Source: Dendrolimus kikuchii (taxonomy: Eukaryota > Arthropoda > Insecta > Lepidoptera > Lasiocampidae). Taken from it: 64,000 bases of DNA. Shown here piece after piece: positions 32,901 to 43,190 of the stretch. The DNA is taken from NCBI GenBank assembly GCA_019925095.2, contig CM034398.1:10059001-10123000 (forward strand). Direction: 5' to 3'. A program made the position numbers and the translations under genes. Positions within the stretch are counted from its first letter, which is position 1; each line of letters starts with the position of its first letter. Below the pieces are notes generated by a model. That model had not been told where the DNA came from and did no database searches. It worked only from the letters and a program-made list of their open reading frames with translations.

Positions 32901-34890
32901 GTATGACTTCAGACTTAACGGAGTGAGTTCCCAGTGCGAGTTTCTTCACGGTGCGCGCCTTGATAGGATGGTAGTGCGGTTGCGCTCTTCCGCGCACCGC
33001 GACGCTCACCATCCTACTTTCCGCTTCCCGCTGGCTCGACGTGATGCCGTGAATGTTCAATGGCCTCCTCGGGCCATCTGCCCCTAGCATCCCGGCTATC
33101 TCCTCGTCGACGAGCGTGATCGTGGACCCTTCATCCAGCAGCGCGTACGTGCTCACTTCCTTTCCGTTAAGCCCCTTGACGGTAATCGGACACACCTTCA
33201 ATAACACTCTTCTCTCGGTGTTAGAATTGTGTGCCGATGCCGTCATGACCGACTCCTCTCTGTCGGCCGGTTGACTGACCGACTCCGCTCGGTCGATCGG
33301 TCCACTGACGGCTCCAGTTTCCCTTCGTTGGTGTAGAAGTGCGTGATGCGGCTCGCGGCATTCATTAACACCGCACTTCCTCGCCTTACAACGGAACCGT
33401 CTGTGTTTACTTAGTAGGCACAAAAAACATATTCTCGTTTCCTTGGCCCACTCCCATCTGGCTGGCAACGACATCGAAGCCAGCTTGCCGCACTGCGTTG
33501 TCTGGTGCTCAGCTCCGCAACAGTAGCACACGATCTTGGCTTCCGTTGTAGCATACACACGGCGACGCTCGTTCATCCTCGGCGGCTTCACTTTATTTTC
33601 TTTAGTGACGTTTACACTCGTCGTAGGCAGTGATGACGTCATGAAAGAATACTTCATTGCTCTGTCTGCTTCGCCCGTTAGAAATTTCGATAGTGTCATA
33701 ATCTCCGGCTCGTCTCGGCTCGAGAATTCATCTGCAAAGTCGCACCATTTCGTTCGTAGATGCGGGCTGAGCTTCTCGACGACTTGTCGTGTCAACATAG
33801 GGTTAAGTAAATATCCCTTGTTGTCGACACACGAGATGACCGTCACTATATTCTGCAGTTTGGTGGCTAGGCTGTTGAGTTCGCTGGCAGACGAACCCGA
33901 TCGTGGCAACTTCTTGATGTCTTCCAATGCGCGACTGATTATGATCTCTGGACGTCCATAGCAGCGCTCCAGCGTCTTCATAATGATCGCAGGGTCCACG
34001 GCGGTATACAGCAGGGCTGTCACGCACTCCCTTGCTTCGCCTTTAAGGCAAGTGCGTAGACGGCCTAAGTTCTCCGCAGGTGAAAATCCGTGTAAGCTCG
34101 TCGACTCGCGCATTGCAGCTTTAAACGGTAGCCACTCTCCCGGGGCCCCGCTAAAGGTAGGCAGCTCCTGGCACTGTCGCGGCGTCGGCCTGTTGCGTGT
34201 CATGCGCTCCAGTACGTCTGCTAGACGGTCGATTCCACGATCCCTGGATCTGGTCGGCGTCGGCGATCTTGCGTTGCGCGGCGTTCTGAACGTCACACGA
34301 GCGGTCTGGTCGTTCGTTTCTGCAGACCGGTCCCGCGCCATTGGATACTCTTCCCTTGCTCTTCCCGCAGCGTCTAACGGTGGTCGCGGTCCGGCTCCTC
34401 TCGTTCCGAGCTCGGTCCTGTCGCCTGCGCTCGGCGACTCCCCCCGTATGCGGGTATTCTTCAACCACTCTGTTATATTTCTCTCTGTTTCCACCCCATC
34501 GTCTTCACACACGCTGTTCCCGTCTGTCTGCTCCTTGAGGGCGGCTATGTTCGCAGCGACCCTCTTCTTGATCAGCGACACTTGTAACCGGAGCTCCTCC
34601 CGACGGATTGCGGCGATTTGTTCTTCTGCTTCCAGTTCCACTTGCCTCACCAAAGTGGCGGCGCTGAGCTGCGAACGGTGTGATCGGACGGACGGTGATC
34701 GCGATTGGCGTTCAGTACGAATCGCGGTGTGTACTTGCGCGGTCGTCGTCTGTTGCATTCCGGGCGACGCGGGTCGCGATACGTTCGGCGCGGACGCGGA
34801 CGCGGATATATGTACGGACGGCGACGCGGGGGGTTCTTGATACGCTCTCTGCACTCTGTCTTCGGCGGTCTTGCTCCTGGTGTTCGGCAT
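29800..34890 (-). CDS. BEL/Pao Gag-Pol polyprotein, reverse-transcriptase palm deleted
   Basis: 1696 codons without a stop. Domains in order: coiled, charged N-terminus (to ~200); Gag domain (~230-415; QELPTFSGAPGEWLPFKAAM); zinc-finger region (CYCCGAEHQTTQC near 453); aspartic protease LLDEGST near 583; N-terminal part of reverse transcriptase (~770-920); RNase H (VFTDASEQAYAAAAYW near 995, ELQAALIGARLAAE, WSDSKTVL); integrase with HH-CC finger (HHIGREH near 1298, CTVCRLKK) and D,D,E residues (GIDCFG ~1365, WSDNATNF ~1427, GGAWERL ~1477); basic C-terminal domain. The reverse transcriptase is broken without loss of frame: after FRFREGKITVT (~922) the text switches to an unrelated-looking stretch and a second LPW...PPSYDTASRRL segment that repeats ~815-835, then enters RNase H. 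Motif A and the YMDD box are absent. It cannot copy RNA itself. Confidence 0.93.
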   Translation of the reverse strand: MPNTRSKTAEDRVQRAYQEPPASPSVHISASASAPNVSRPASPGMQQTTTAQVHTAIRTERQSRSPSVRSHRSQLSAATLVRQVELEAEEQIAAIRREELRLQVSLIKKRVAANIAALKEQTDGNSVCEDDGVETERNITEWLKNTRIRGESPSAGDRTELGTRGAGPRPPLDAAGRAREEYPMARDRSAETNDQTARVTFRTPRNARSPTPTRSRDRGIDRLADVLERMTRNRPTPRQCQELPTFSGAPGEWLPFKAAMRESTSLHGFSPAENLGRLRTCLKGEARECVTALLYTAVDPAIIMKTLERCYGRPEIIISRALEDIKKLPRSGSSASELNSLATKLQNIVTVISCVDNKGYLLNPMLTRQVVEKLSPHLRTKWCDFADEFSSRDEPEIMTLSKFLTGEADRAMKYSFMTSSLPTTSVNVTKENKVKPPRMNERRRVYATTEAKIVCYCCGAEHQTTQCGKLASMSLPARWEWAKETRICFLCLLSKHRRFRCKARKCGVNECREPHHALLHQRRETGAVSGPIDRAESVSQPADREESVMTASAHNSNTERRVLLKVCPITVKGLNGKEVSTYALLDEGSTITLVDEEIAGMLGADGPRRPLNIHGITSSQREAESRMVSVAVRGRAQPHYHPIKARTVKKLALGTHSVKSEVIRQLHHLKTLHTDDVCFMNAKPRVLIGADNWHLIVTRKLLAGKKSQPAASLTLMGWAVHGITPGKAVKTGNGRVLHVRTWQDKEPREKDELFEIVKSHFDIDAFGISNKVKPVAEEQRVLKIFSETVKKLNGRFGVRLPWRNDDVTMPPSYDIAVRRLCGIECTVYKSPQFKQAYTAQVNRLLAKGYAEPCERSHEGNQRMWYMPHFAVTNPNKPDKVRLVFDAAARSNGVCMNDALLDGPDLLGAVHGFPFRFREGKITVTETTANVIWAQNEFAQVDTKINSLIECRLPWQQDGVVTPPSYDTASRRLRRNERKMKRRCHGGDRDVVNMQLHVFTDASEQAYAAAAYWRFEQRNGNVGVTLIAGKAKVAPMKAQSIPRMELQAALIGARLAAEIKKEHSFKRYDVIFWSDSKTVLHWIRNDSVRYTPYVAHRLSEIGEITESEQWRWVPTSYNVADDATRINVSSMKTDDRWFKGPEFLHGPPTNWPKEEPTETEDDEVVVTYTTDEKPLVDVTRFSSYGKLLRATAYALAFIDKCRRRTRTMETRHIERAERLLIRQAQQESFPKDYERLKKGERVSRDSRLYKLDPEYGGDGVIKLNGRINAATLRELTGNPPILDGSHHLTRLIIRGEHEQHHHIGREHVVNNVRQKYWVLRVRPTVRNILRQCTVCRLKKTAPTVPVKGNLPKDRLAAYARPFTNCGIDCFGPIWVTIGRRKEKRWGMLFTCMVTRAIHMELIASLSTDSAIMALRRMGARRGWPQVIWSDNATNFHGADTELLTAYARWKEEMPDHVKGRHLAWRFIDPGAPNQGGAWERLIRSVKTALHATLAEQAPREETLTTVITEIEHTVNSRPLTHVSVSPEDDEALTPNHFLIGSATGLPITGTNELADRKTWIATQALADMFWTRWLREYLPTLTPRDDVRRREESIRVGDVVIIADGLLPRNVWPRGQIERTYRGPDNIIRSADVRTRGGIFRRPVRRLIVLTRRDGFEDLRRGEDVADREHPPDPPAGAHLHSAPRIPPTPIASAISN
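29903..29914 (-). promoter_or_regulatory. Polypurine tract of the BEL element
   Basis: The minus strand reads CCGGGGGGAGGA directly before the 3' LTR. It lies within the coding frame, because the ORF runs on into the LTR. Confidence 0.75.
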
Positions 34891-35404
34891 CTTCGGTCCT
34901 TGCCTTAGCCTAACACGTATGACCGACTACCCTGACCAGTGTGTATATATGTGTGTGTATAACCGACGATCCTAATTTACTACACTAAACACTAAACACT
35001 GAGACCTTTGACCGACCTAACTGGAAACAGCGCACCGTCTATGACTTTGTGAACTGGCCGTTTGGCACCGTTAGGTGGACAGTCACTCGGTCACGGTACG
35101 AAGTAACGTTATTCTTTCTTCCGGTCTTGATCCTGCAGACGCGTAGCCTCGGCGTCCGGGGCAGGAACTCTTGGTCTCCTGGTACGTAGTCCGGCAGGAA
35201 CTCTTGGTCTCCTAGTACGTAGTCCGGGCTGCCCACGATGATCTTCTATAATAATCTTCTTTCTTCTTTAGGGTGCCGCTACGAGACCGTATAGAGTTGG
35301 TCTTTCTTCTTTCTTGAGGTTTCGATGGAGCAAAAGACACTGCTCGTTTCTTCTTTGCGATTCTTCTATCCGGCGGCGAAGTACCAAAAAAACTATTGGT
35401 GGCA
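34891..35404 (-). other. Native 5' leader of the BEL element
   Basis: About 510 bp between LTR and the Gag start. The minus strand begins near 35390 with TTGGTACTTCGCCGCCGG, the likely primer binding site by position (tRNA not assigned). It holds a 33-bp direct duplication at 35161-35226 (CCGGACTACGTACYAGGAGA core). Short frames here are probably chance. Confidence 0.7.
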
Positions 35405-35460
35405 GTTGCACCTCGGGTTGTAAATGAAAATTCGACGTAATAATGGACTGTATGATTATT
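34975..35460. repeat. Left arm of a 486-bp inverted repeat
   Basis: The reverse complement of 35848-36333 with only about two substitutions and two compensating single-base indels, so both arms are 486 bp. It covers native leader plus the end of the 5' LTR. The arms diverge exactly at GTAGTAAAT, a join inside the leader. Confidence 0.9.
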
Positions 35461-35580
35461 ATTTATAAATACATTATACATTTAAAAAGTATAACAAAGA
35501 GAGTACAATATAGCTGAGTGGCTGAATTGATAATTTTTCTTGAAGTGGTAGTATCAGCAGTAATCATTTTCAGTTTTTTT
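35404..35580 (-). repeat. Partial LTR copy joined to inverted leader
   Basis: Minus-strand LTR sequence lacking the first ~135 bp. At a run of T (35574-35580) it jumps into leader sequence in the opposite orientation. It is almost identical to 36330-36482 (one A/T difference) and unlike the 3' LTR. Confidence 0.85.
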
Positions 35581-35852
35581 GGTACTTCGCCGCCGGATAG
35601 AAGAATCGCAAAGAAGAAACGAGCAGTGTCTTTTGCTCCATCGAAACCTCAAGAAAGAAGAAAGACCAACTCTATACGGTCTCGTAGCGGCACCCTAAAG
35701 AAGAAAGAAGATTATTATAGAAGATCATCGTGGGCAGCCTACGTACTAGGAGACCAAGAGTTCCTGCCGGACTACGTACCAGGAGACCAAGAGTTCCTGC
35801 CCCGGACGCCGAGGCTACGCGTCTGCAGGATCAAGACCGGAAGAAAGAATAA
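35574..35852 (+). repeat. Inverted partial leader copy
   Basis: A third leader copy, oriented on the plus strand, from GGTACTTCGCCGCCGG to GACCGGAAGAAAGAATAA. It differs from the arms by a 5-bp deletion in the tandem duplication (GGGCAGCCTACGTAC). It ends at AATAA, where the LTR end begins. Confidence 0.85.
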
Positions 35853-36333
35853 TCATACAGTCCATTAATACGTCGAATTTTCATTTACAAACCCGAGGTG
35901 CAACTGCCACCAATAGTTTTTTGGTACTTCGCCGCCGGATTGAAGAATCGCAAAGAAGAAACGAGCAGTGTCTTTTGCTCCATCGAAACCTCAAGAAAGA
36001 AGAAAGACCAACTCTATACGGTCTCGTAGCGGCACCCTAAAGAAGAAAGAAGATTATTATAGAAGATCATCGTGGGCAGCCCGGACTACGTACTAGGAGA
36101 CCAAGAGTTCCTGCCGGACTACGTACCAGGAGACCAAGAGTTCCTGCCCCGGACGCCGAGGCTACGCGTCTGCAGGATCAAGACCGGAAGAAAGAATAAC
36201 GTTACTTCGTACCGTGACCGAGTGACTGTCCACCTAACGGTGCCAAACGGCCAGTTCACAAAGTCATAGACGGTGCGCTGTTTCCAGTTAGGTCGGTCAA
36301 AGGTCTCAGTGTTTAGTGTTTAGTGTAGTAAAT
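35848..36333 (+). repeat. Right arm of the 486-bp inverted repeat
   Basis: Plus-strand order: LTR 3' end (35848-35925), then leader to GTGTAGTAAAT, then a switch back into minus-strand LTR. Transcription across both arms would give a long hairpin RNA. Confidence 0.9.
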
Positions 36334-36620
36334 GAAAATTCGACGTATTAATGGACTGTATGATTATTATTTATAAATACATTATACATTTAAAAAGTAT
36401 AACAAAGAGAGTACAATATAGCTGAGTGGCTGAATTGATAATTTTTCTTGAAGTGGTAGTATCAGCAGTAATCATTTTCAGTTTTTTCGGCCTCCTATAC
36501 CCGCATTCCGTCCGACGCCTAGTTGCTAATCGCGCTAGCTATGGGCGTCGGCGGTATGCGGGGCGCGGAGTGTAGATGTGCTCCGCGGGCGGGTCAGGGG
36601 GGTGCTCTCTGTCCGCAACA
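36331..36620 (-). repeat. 5' LTR of the BEL element, 3'-truncated
   Basis: Starts TGTTGCGGACAG at 36620 and stops at CATTTAC where it joins the inverted leader, so the last ~20-25 bp of the LTR are missing. Confidence 0.85.
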
Positions 36621-39600
36621 TAAACAATATATGAATATTTAACATTCCTCCAAAAATATTTTAGCTTCACTTTAACTGATGTCTTAAGAGTTCACATTAC
36701 GAGTTATAAGAATAAGATGGTTTCTATACTGAAAGCAAACTATTGTGAGTTATAAATTTGTATGTGCCATATATTTATATGAATTGATTAATAAAATATA
36801 TCTTTTGACTTATTATTTTGCAAGATGAAATAATAAATAACTTTTAGCAGTTAAACTTGTTTATTTACTTAAACACTTATTAATAATAATTTAGGACATA
36901 TTATATAATCTTTTCAGAAATGTTCAGTTTTATCTTTTTCTTTTTTCTGCAGGCTAGCATTTGGTTTTTTCCATACATAAAGTTTTCATGTAAACTGCAG
37001 TGGATAAGTCATAAAATTCTATGATCAAGCATAACCCTTGCTTATGCAGAGAAGTTGTTGCTAATTTTTTCTGAACCTGAAAAAAAAAAGATATAAAGTG
37101 TCTATTTAATTACTCGCATAGTCCTTATTTAACTCATAATTTTTCATATTAGTAACTATGTTACACATCAAAATCATATTAATAAGAGATTTACAATCAT
37201 TAAGGTATTTGTCACAAATCTTCATATTCCATGAAATCCTCCAAGCCATAGATGTGCTTAATTAATCACTTTTAAGCCGGCAAGTGAATATATTTAAAAC
37301 TACTGGAGAGTTTCATATTTTCCGGTAATTTGTTGTATAAGATCAGATCCATAACATACATTAGCAATCAAACACACTATCTAACCGCCAGGGTAGTGGT
37401 GCAATGTCTGTTACTTTATTTGTATGTATTTATATGAGATACTTTACTTGTATTATAGATTATTAAGAAAGTAATATAGGTTGCTGATTTATTTATTGTA
37501 CCAAATTATCAAATAAGTAATTAATATTATTTTAATCAGTTTCTAATGAATGAGTGAGACATGTAGCTATTTTTCTATAAATAGGTGCACATTTTAGATG
37601 AATTTTGACTTCAACACAAAGTATACTTACATCAATCATATATTAACTAATAATTAACATTACTGATTTCTTATATGGATGAAATTTACAGACAGGAATA
37701 GTAATATACTACACCGGTTATAAAAGGAAAGAAGGAAGGAAGATCTATGGACGAACATGTTGAATTTAGAAACCTTCACAAAACTACTTACATCAGGATT
37801 TTAGCTCCTCTTATTTCTCCAATATGTACTACGAGTATAGCTATGTACTCTAATAACATTACATGTTAGGTAGGTTTAGCGTATCAGCCTTTACAAAATT
37901 AACACTCCTATTTGAAGATCCGGCCATGTTTAGAAAGAGAAAATATTTAATACATTTTCATTAATAAAACAGTTCACTTTTTTGTCAGATGACTTTAGAA
38001 GATTTTTCTAAGGACGAAATTAATTGTAATGAATAATATTAGAATTTAGAAATGCTGCATTAACCGCCGATCTAAAGCCTAAATACCCAATGTTGCCAGG
38101 TTGCTAATAGTGAAATTACTAAAATTTGTAATTCTTGTAGGTACACACGTGTGTGTAGGAAAGTAACTCCCAACATATTGACTTAAAAAAGACCTTATCG
38201 AACATCGCCATGATTTTTAAATTGAAAACTTCGGTAGATACTTCTAGGATGGGGAAAATGCACTGAATTCGCACGACCGTCACGCTCAGATACCAAGTTT
38301 ATATCTCTGAAGTGCAGTCCTAACGACTGATTTTTTTTTTAAAGGTCTGACTAATAATACTTCCCCCCCCCCCCCCCCCAATTGAAACTGACAATACAAC
38401 CTTTTTATTTTAACTGGATCGACAACATCATTGGATAATGAGACTATGTCTAGGTATCAGACATTAAAAATGATAACCCAAATGTGATACCAAATCAAAG
38501 TATTTTAGTGGTCGAATGAGCTTTATCTGTTGTAATCGCCGAAAGAATACTTTATTACAAATTAAGAAAAGTAATGACATCGCAATGGTGTCTAATAGGT
38601 AATTTATGCCTGATTATCAATTAATGGTATTCAGTCTAACTGTACATTATTCAGTTTAAGTTATATTATATTGATTTTTCACTAAAGGTCACTTTAAATA
38701 ACTTAACAGTAACTTTAGAAAATAATAAATGTTGAACACCAAAATATATAAAATAAATCTACCGATAAAATTGCTAAGCTGGCCACACTAAAATGATCAC
38801 GATGTGTCATAATGAATAATGACAGTAACATTTAAATAGTAGCACAGATTAATATGATTATTTTCTTTTTATAGGCAAAGGAATTAATGTAAAGTTGTCC
38901 CCAATTACGTCATAGGATAATTTGTTTAAAAATCGAATTAAAAAAAAACTAACTCTTAAAACACAAAAATATTCAAATTAGTATCTTAAAATACCCTATT
39001 TTACATAATAAAAATATAAAATCAGAGGGTAATTTTTATTGAACAATCCCCATTACGGCTAAAAATCAATCAATGAACTGATTTCATTTTTAATCAGACG
39101 TATAACATATTTCAATGTTACTGCTACATCTGGGATAATGTTAGTGTTAATGACAATAACGGACAACATTGACAAATAACCGTACGTATGTATAGGTTTA
39201 CACTAATATAGCTAATTATTAAAGGCATTATTTTTAATGATATAAATAAGACGTATTTGGCCATAGTCTCTAACACTAACATTATCCCAGATGGAACTGG
39301 GACATTAAAATAGAACACACTGTTCAAGTTTCCCTCAATAAGTTTTGAAATTACAATCTTGACAGATATATATACATAGGTTGATGTATATTAGTTACCA
39401 AGCTCAAATTAAGCCAATAACGGCTTGTCATGTCAAACACGTATGTTAGCATACCTAGTAAATGTATTTGGAATCGAGAGGCAGCCATAGTGAGATAAAT
39501 TAATCCACTAACGCAGGAATGGTATTTCTGTATCGACATATAAAGCGAAGTAAATTTAATACGTGCCCGTCGAAGTTAAATTCATTTCAATGTAAAGAGT

Positions 39601-39645
39601 TCAATTTAGTAAGTTGAAGTGGTAGTGGGTCAGTCATGTTTATTG
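36621..39645. other. AT-rich stretch without a recognisable gene
   Basis: No coding pattern. Holds a run of 17 C at 38363-38379. At about 39150-39210 the CATTGACAAATAACCGTACG text resembles 53590-53640 and the flanks of the solo LTR at 58.7 kb, suggesting an unnamed dispersed repeat. Confidence 0.4.
38363..38379 (+). repeat. Poly-C tract, 17 bp
   Basis: An uninterrupted run of 17 cytosines in AT-rich DNA. Length may be uncertain in the assembly. Confidence 0.85.
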
Positions 39646-39649
39646 CAGG

Positions 39650-39850
39650 GCCAATGGCTGATGAAACAAATGAGTTTTAGAGTGGAAGCCACCTTGGTAA
39701 ATGTAGTGTGGGACACCCTCTAGTACGTTAGAATGATGGCCTAAGCTAGTTCGCCGGCAGGAGCTGTATGAGAAATATGTGATATATGAGAGCTGTATGT
39801 GACGTATATTGAGAAACTTATCTCCAGCAATGGACTTCAAGCAGAGTCAG
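39650..39850 (+). pseudogene. Eroded LINE reverse transcriptase C-terminus
   Basis: Fragments such as FRVEATLVNVVWDT and ETYLQQWTSSRVSN parallel the ending seen at 27300-27490 (WRPRLGKRSV..., GEAYVQN). Many frame breaks. Confidence 0.5.
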
Positions 39851-40127
39851 TAATATATACATGAAGATAGTGCTCTATAATGATAAATTAATTTTTATAT
39901 ATAAACATCAGCAGATTACGTTGTATTATTATATTCCTAAGATAAACAAGATTTTTTTACTGTCTGTTATTTTCGGTTTATAGTAACAAGTTTCTTATAT
40001 AGCCAAATTTCATGATATGATATATGATATGACATGAGGAACATTATCAAGGTCATGAAGAAGGAAAAGCAAACATGCAAATATAAAAAAACAGGCAAAA
40101 AAAAATGATATACCTACATATTTATTT

Positions 40128-40440
40128 CGTAAGTCGTGGTAGCGTAATGGCTAGCGCACGCGTCCCATACTGAAAGGGCGCGGCTTTGATTCTGGCCGGA
40201 ACGCGTGCATCACTTAGTCAGATTTCTGATCTAATGTGCATATTGTTACAATTACCATGCGCTAACAACGGTGAAGGAAAACATCGTGATGCAACCTGCA
40301 CATCGAGATAACCGATGTGTCAAACATGCCAAGCCGCCTTGGACAAGCGTGGCGAGTATACTGTCCGTTACCCTTAGAACGGGAGGCCCGAGCCCAGCAG
40401 TGGGACAATTATGGGCTTTATTATTATATATTTAATATTA
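40128..40440 (+). mobile_element. tRNA-derived SINE with target duplications
   Basis: Perfect 13-bp duplications TACATATTTATTT at 40115-40127 and 40441-40453. The head resembles a tRNA with an A box (TAGCGTAATGGC, ~40141) and a degenerate B box (GGCTTTGATTCTGG, ~40190). The body includes GGAAAACATCGTGATGCAACC and the tail is CCCGAGCCCAGCAGTGGGAC AATTATGGGCTTTA followed by an ATT-rich end. RNA polymerase III promoter type; mobilised by a LINE in trans (family knowledge). The perfect duplications suggest a fairly recent insertion. Confidence 0.9.
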
Positions 40441-40484
40441 TACATATTTATTTACAAATAGAAAATGGATTCTTGATCACTGTC

Positions 40485-40740
40485 GGCGGGGATCGCCGTT
40501 TATTCTCTCACATTTATAACACGTTGCGAAACGGCAGTAAGATAGTGTAGGCCGCCTTGAACGGCCCATCCCGGTCTACCGGTAGCCTTCCCCTCGGGCT
40601 TCATATCATCCGTCGCCCGTTTTCAGTTTGTGCATTGTTGTCGCCCTCTGGTTGGCATCATTAGTTTCATGCCCTCTCATGGCAACAGTCCAGCCGAGGT
40701 GCAACGCCCTAGGGAGCCTCCCTTGAGCAGGTACCAGGAT
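40485..40740. other. GC-richer block of unknown origin
   Basis: Includes AACACGTTGCGAAACGGCAG TAAGATAG, similar to CATGTTGCGAAGCGGTAGTA at 63570-63595, so the left part is a dispersed repeat. The rest (GTCGCCCTCTGGTTGGCATC, CCAGCCGAGGTGCAACGCCC) is not recognised. Confidence 0.35.
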
Positions 40741-41509
40741 CAAGTCCAATAAAAAAAATTGGTTGGGGAGTGTTTCCAAAATGCTAGCCGCATTTCCATG
40801 ACAATGCTAATGCGTTGCTCATAATACAGGTTAGCATTTTCGTCACACAAGACTTAATCGCGTTGAAAGGGATAGATAAATTAAAATTGACACTAAAATG
40901 GTAGAATGAAAAATAAATGGAAGTATTTAGGTTGGAAAGGTTGAATTTCTATTCGGCGTTAATTATATTTAATTAAGTTTAAAAGCTGTTATCAAATAAA
41001 CGTATACCTTAATCCAAATATAAAGGAGATATTGAATCCCTTGTGAGTTCTCTCTTTTTTAATTAATCGCTTTTGTAAAGCTCAAAACTTCAAAGTAAAG
41101 GGTATCGAACCGTTCCCGATACGTTTCAGTGAAGCAAAATTGAAAAAGCGTAATTTGTTAAGCATTTTTTTACAAACGGATTTAGCTCTTTACGGTCAAA
41201 TTCAATGTTAGCATATTACAGACTGGATATGTTAGCAACATAATATGTATGTGTATGTGATTTTTAATTTATATGTAAAAGTATACTTAGCAAATTCTCA
41301 ATATTTTTTACTTATTTCAGATCTATAGCTGTAGTTTTCTGTGATAACTTCGGAAAATGAAAGAACTCTTATAAAGTCGTCATATCCTCTGTCTGTCAGT
41401 TACAGTCATTTTACCAAAAACTACTAGGTAGTATATTTGTTGTATTTGTTTCCCTCCTACATTTTAAATTTATAATACTAGAACATTGCACGTGATTTCG
41501 TTCATATAA
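40741..41509. other. AT-rich stretch without a recognisable gene
   Basis: Nothing recognised. Confidence 0.4.
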
Positions 41510-41755
41510 TGCTACTAGCTTCTGCCCGCGACTTCGTTCGCATGGAATAGTTAAAAAAATTAAGTTAAAAAGCCCCCCCGATTTTGAAACATTCTTCGTT
41601 GGTGCTCCGCTCCTATTGGTGTTAGCGTGATGATATATAGTCTATAGCCTTCCTCGATAAATCGATATCTAACACTGAAAGAATTTTTCAAATCAGACCT
41701 GAGATTAGCGCGTTCAAACAAACAAACTCTTCAGCTTTATATATTAGTATAAGAT
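41510..41755 (+). repeat. Dispersed repeat family C, copy 1
   Basis: CTACTAGCTTCTGCCCGCGA CTTCGTTCGCATGG to CAGCTTTATATATTAGTATAAG. Body GGTGCTCCGCTCCTATTGG, GATGATATATAGTCTATAGCC, CTAACACTGAAAGAATTTTT. No coding region. Common across Lepidoptera (established knowledge). Confidence 0.7.
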
Positions 41756-42904
41756 TTTAGTATCTCAGAAAATGTTAACATACTACAGATACATACTCTC
41801 CTCACTTCATATATCGATATGTATTGAAAATTAATTTCATGATATTCTATTAATACCCGTACAATTACTTACATGTACCTGTAGTGGAACACTATCCAAG
41901 CCAATATATGACGCTGTGAAATAATGGAAGACGCAAACCATTCCTGACATATACAAACAATATATAAAATTACCAACAATAATATGTACTCGAGTCTAGG
42001 TAAGCGACGTAAGGCAGTAGCCTCAGCGGACGATCTTCCTTCTCCTATTATATTAATGCACTCTATGATCTTCCTTTTGAGACGGAAAAACATTCCATAA
42101 AATTCTATCTCGCTCCTCCACCCATTAGTATCATTCCTAAATACCTATACCGTACACCACATTATCACGAATTACAAAATTTTATAACAGCAATTCAAAA
42201 AGAGACAAACTGGTTTTCACTTGTTATAGTTTTAGACATTCACAAGTTACTACAGAGATGTTCATATATTTTATTACATTATTTAGCTATCCTTAATGCC
42301 CTTCCATAAAATCGAGTTATGGGGACCTTATCAATTATTATGATTTTTTTGAAAGCTAAACATTTAAATTGACGTACACTGAATATAAATTTGGACCTTC
42401 CGATTGCCAGAAATGATTACTTTTCTCCTTCAGGGTCCAACGAGTGGCGAGTACGTGACAACGGAAGATTGTAAAATTATTATTCTAAGCATGTTGAAGA
42501 ACCCGTCTGGAATTACGAAAATTGTTTCGCTGATAAAAATATCCGCGCACTGTCACAACTACAAGAGAAAATATTATGTCTAGCGATACGCTTGCTGGAT
42601 TCTAACATATTGGGGAAATCGTTTTTCAAATTTATATGCGGGTAGGTAATTTAGACGCCGGTATTTGCTATTGTCACATTAATATCCTAACAAAATTGAA
42701 TACTTGATGATTGTTATAAATAATATGCTATAAAGAAACTATTAAAAGAGACTTACGTAATACATAGACACCATTTTATTGTTGGCCAAGGTAAACAATC
42801 ACAAGAATGTAAAGTTACATTTTTTTCTAGGTAAAAACACGGGCTATCTTGTTGCTTAAAGGGATCTCTTCGAGGCAACTCAAAGTAACTTAGTACCTTA
42901 TATA

Positions 42905-43190
42905 TAACTAGCTTTTATCCGCGACTTCGTCCGCGTGAAATAGTTAGAAAAAGTAAGTTAAAAAAAACCCCGATTTTGAAACATTCTTCATTGGTGCTCC
43001 GCCCGTATTGGTCTCAGCGTGATGATATATAGCCTATAGCCTTCCTCAATAAATGGGCTATCTAACACTGAAAGAATTTTTCAAATCAGACCAATCATTA
43101 AACCAAACCATCAATTATAATAGTTCCTGAGATTAGCGCATTCAAGTACAAACTCATCATCATCATCATATTAGTAAAAGATATATATTA
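42905..43190 (+). repeat. Dispersed repeat family C, copy 2
   Basis: Same order and orientation as 41510-41755: ACTAGCTTTTATCCGCGACT TCGTCCGCGTG ... ATTAGTAAAAG. It has an extra segment (ACCAAACCATCAATTATAAT) near the end. Confidence 0.7.

Larger units (their letters stand above)
29589..36620 (-). mobile_element. BEL/Pao LTR retrotransposon with rearranged 5' end
   Basis: Read on the minus strand: an LTR piece starting TGTTGCGGACAG at 36620, a rearranged block of inverted LTR and leader copies down to 35461, the native leader (35404-34891), one ORF (34890-29800), a purine tract and a 3' LTR (29902-29589). No clean 5-bp target duplication is visible (left flank ...AAAATAAC, right flank TAAACAAT) and the left LTR lacks the terminal CA implied by the 5' copy, so insertion may not have been a normal integrase event. 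Confidence 0.9.

Noticed and set aside
33983..34840. Plus-strand frame of 285 codons
   Set aside because: It lies antisense to the BEL Gag-coding region and has the low-complexity Ser/Arg text expected of an antisense shadow.
35039..35236. Identical 65-codon frames at 35039-35236 (minus) and 36072-36269 (plus)
   Set aside because: Both come from the duplicated BEL leader, including its 33-bp repeat. Identity reflects the inverted repeat, not protein selection.
29099..39056. 15-bp inverted match AATGGGGATTGTTCA at 29099 and 39042 as ends of a 10-kb element around BEL
   Set aside because: Flanking sequences do not match and one or two 15-bp matches are expected by chance in 64 kb of AT-rich DNA.
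40141..40210. Possible tRNA gene
   Set aside because: The A and B boxes belong to a SINE: B box and stems are degenerate, the body and tail follow, and target duplications flank it.
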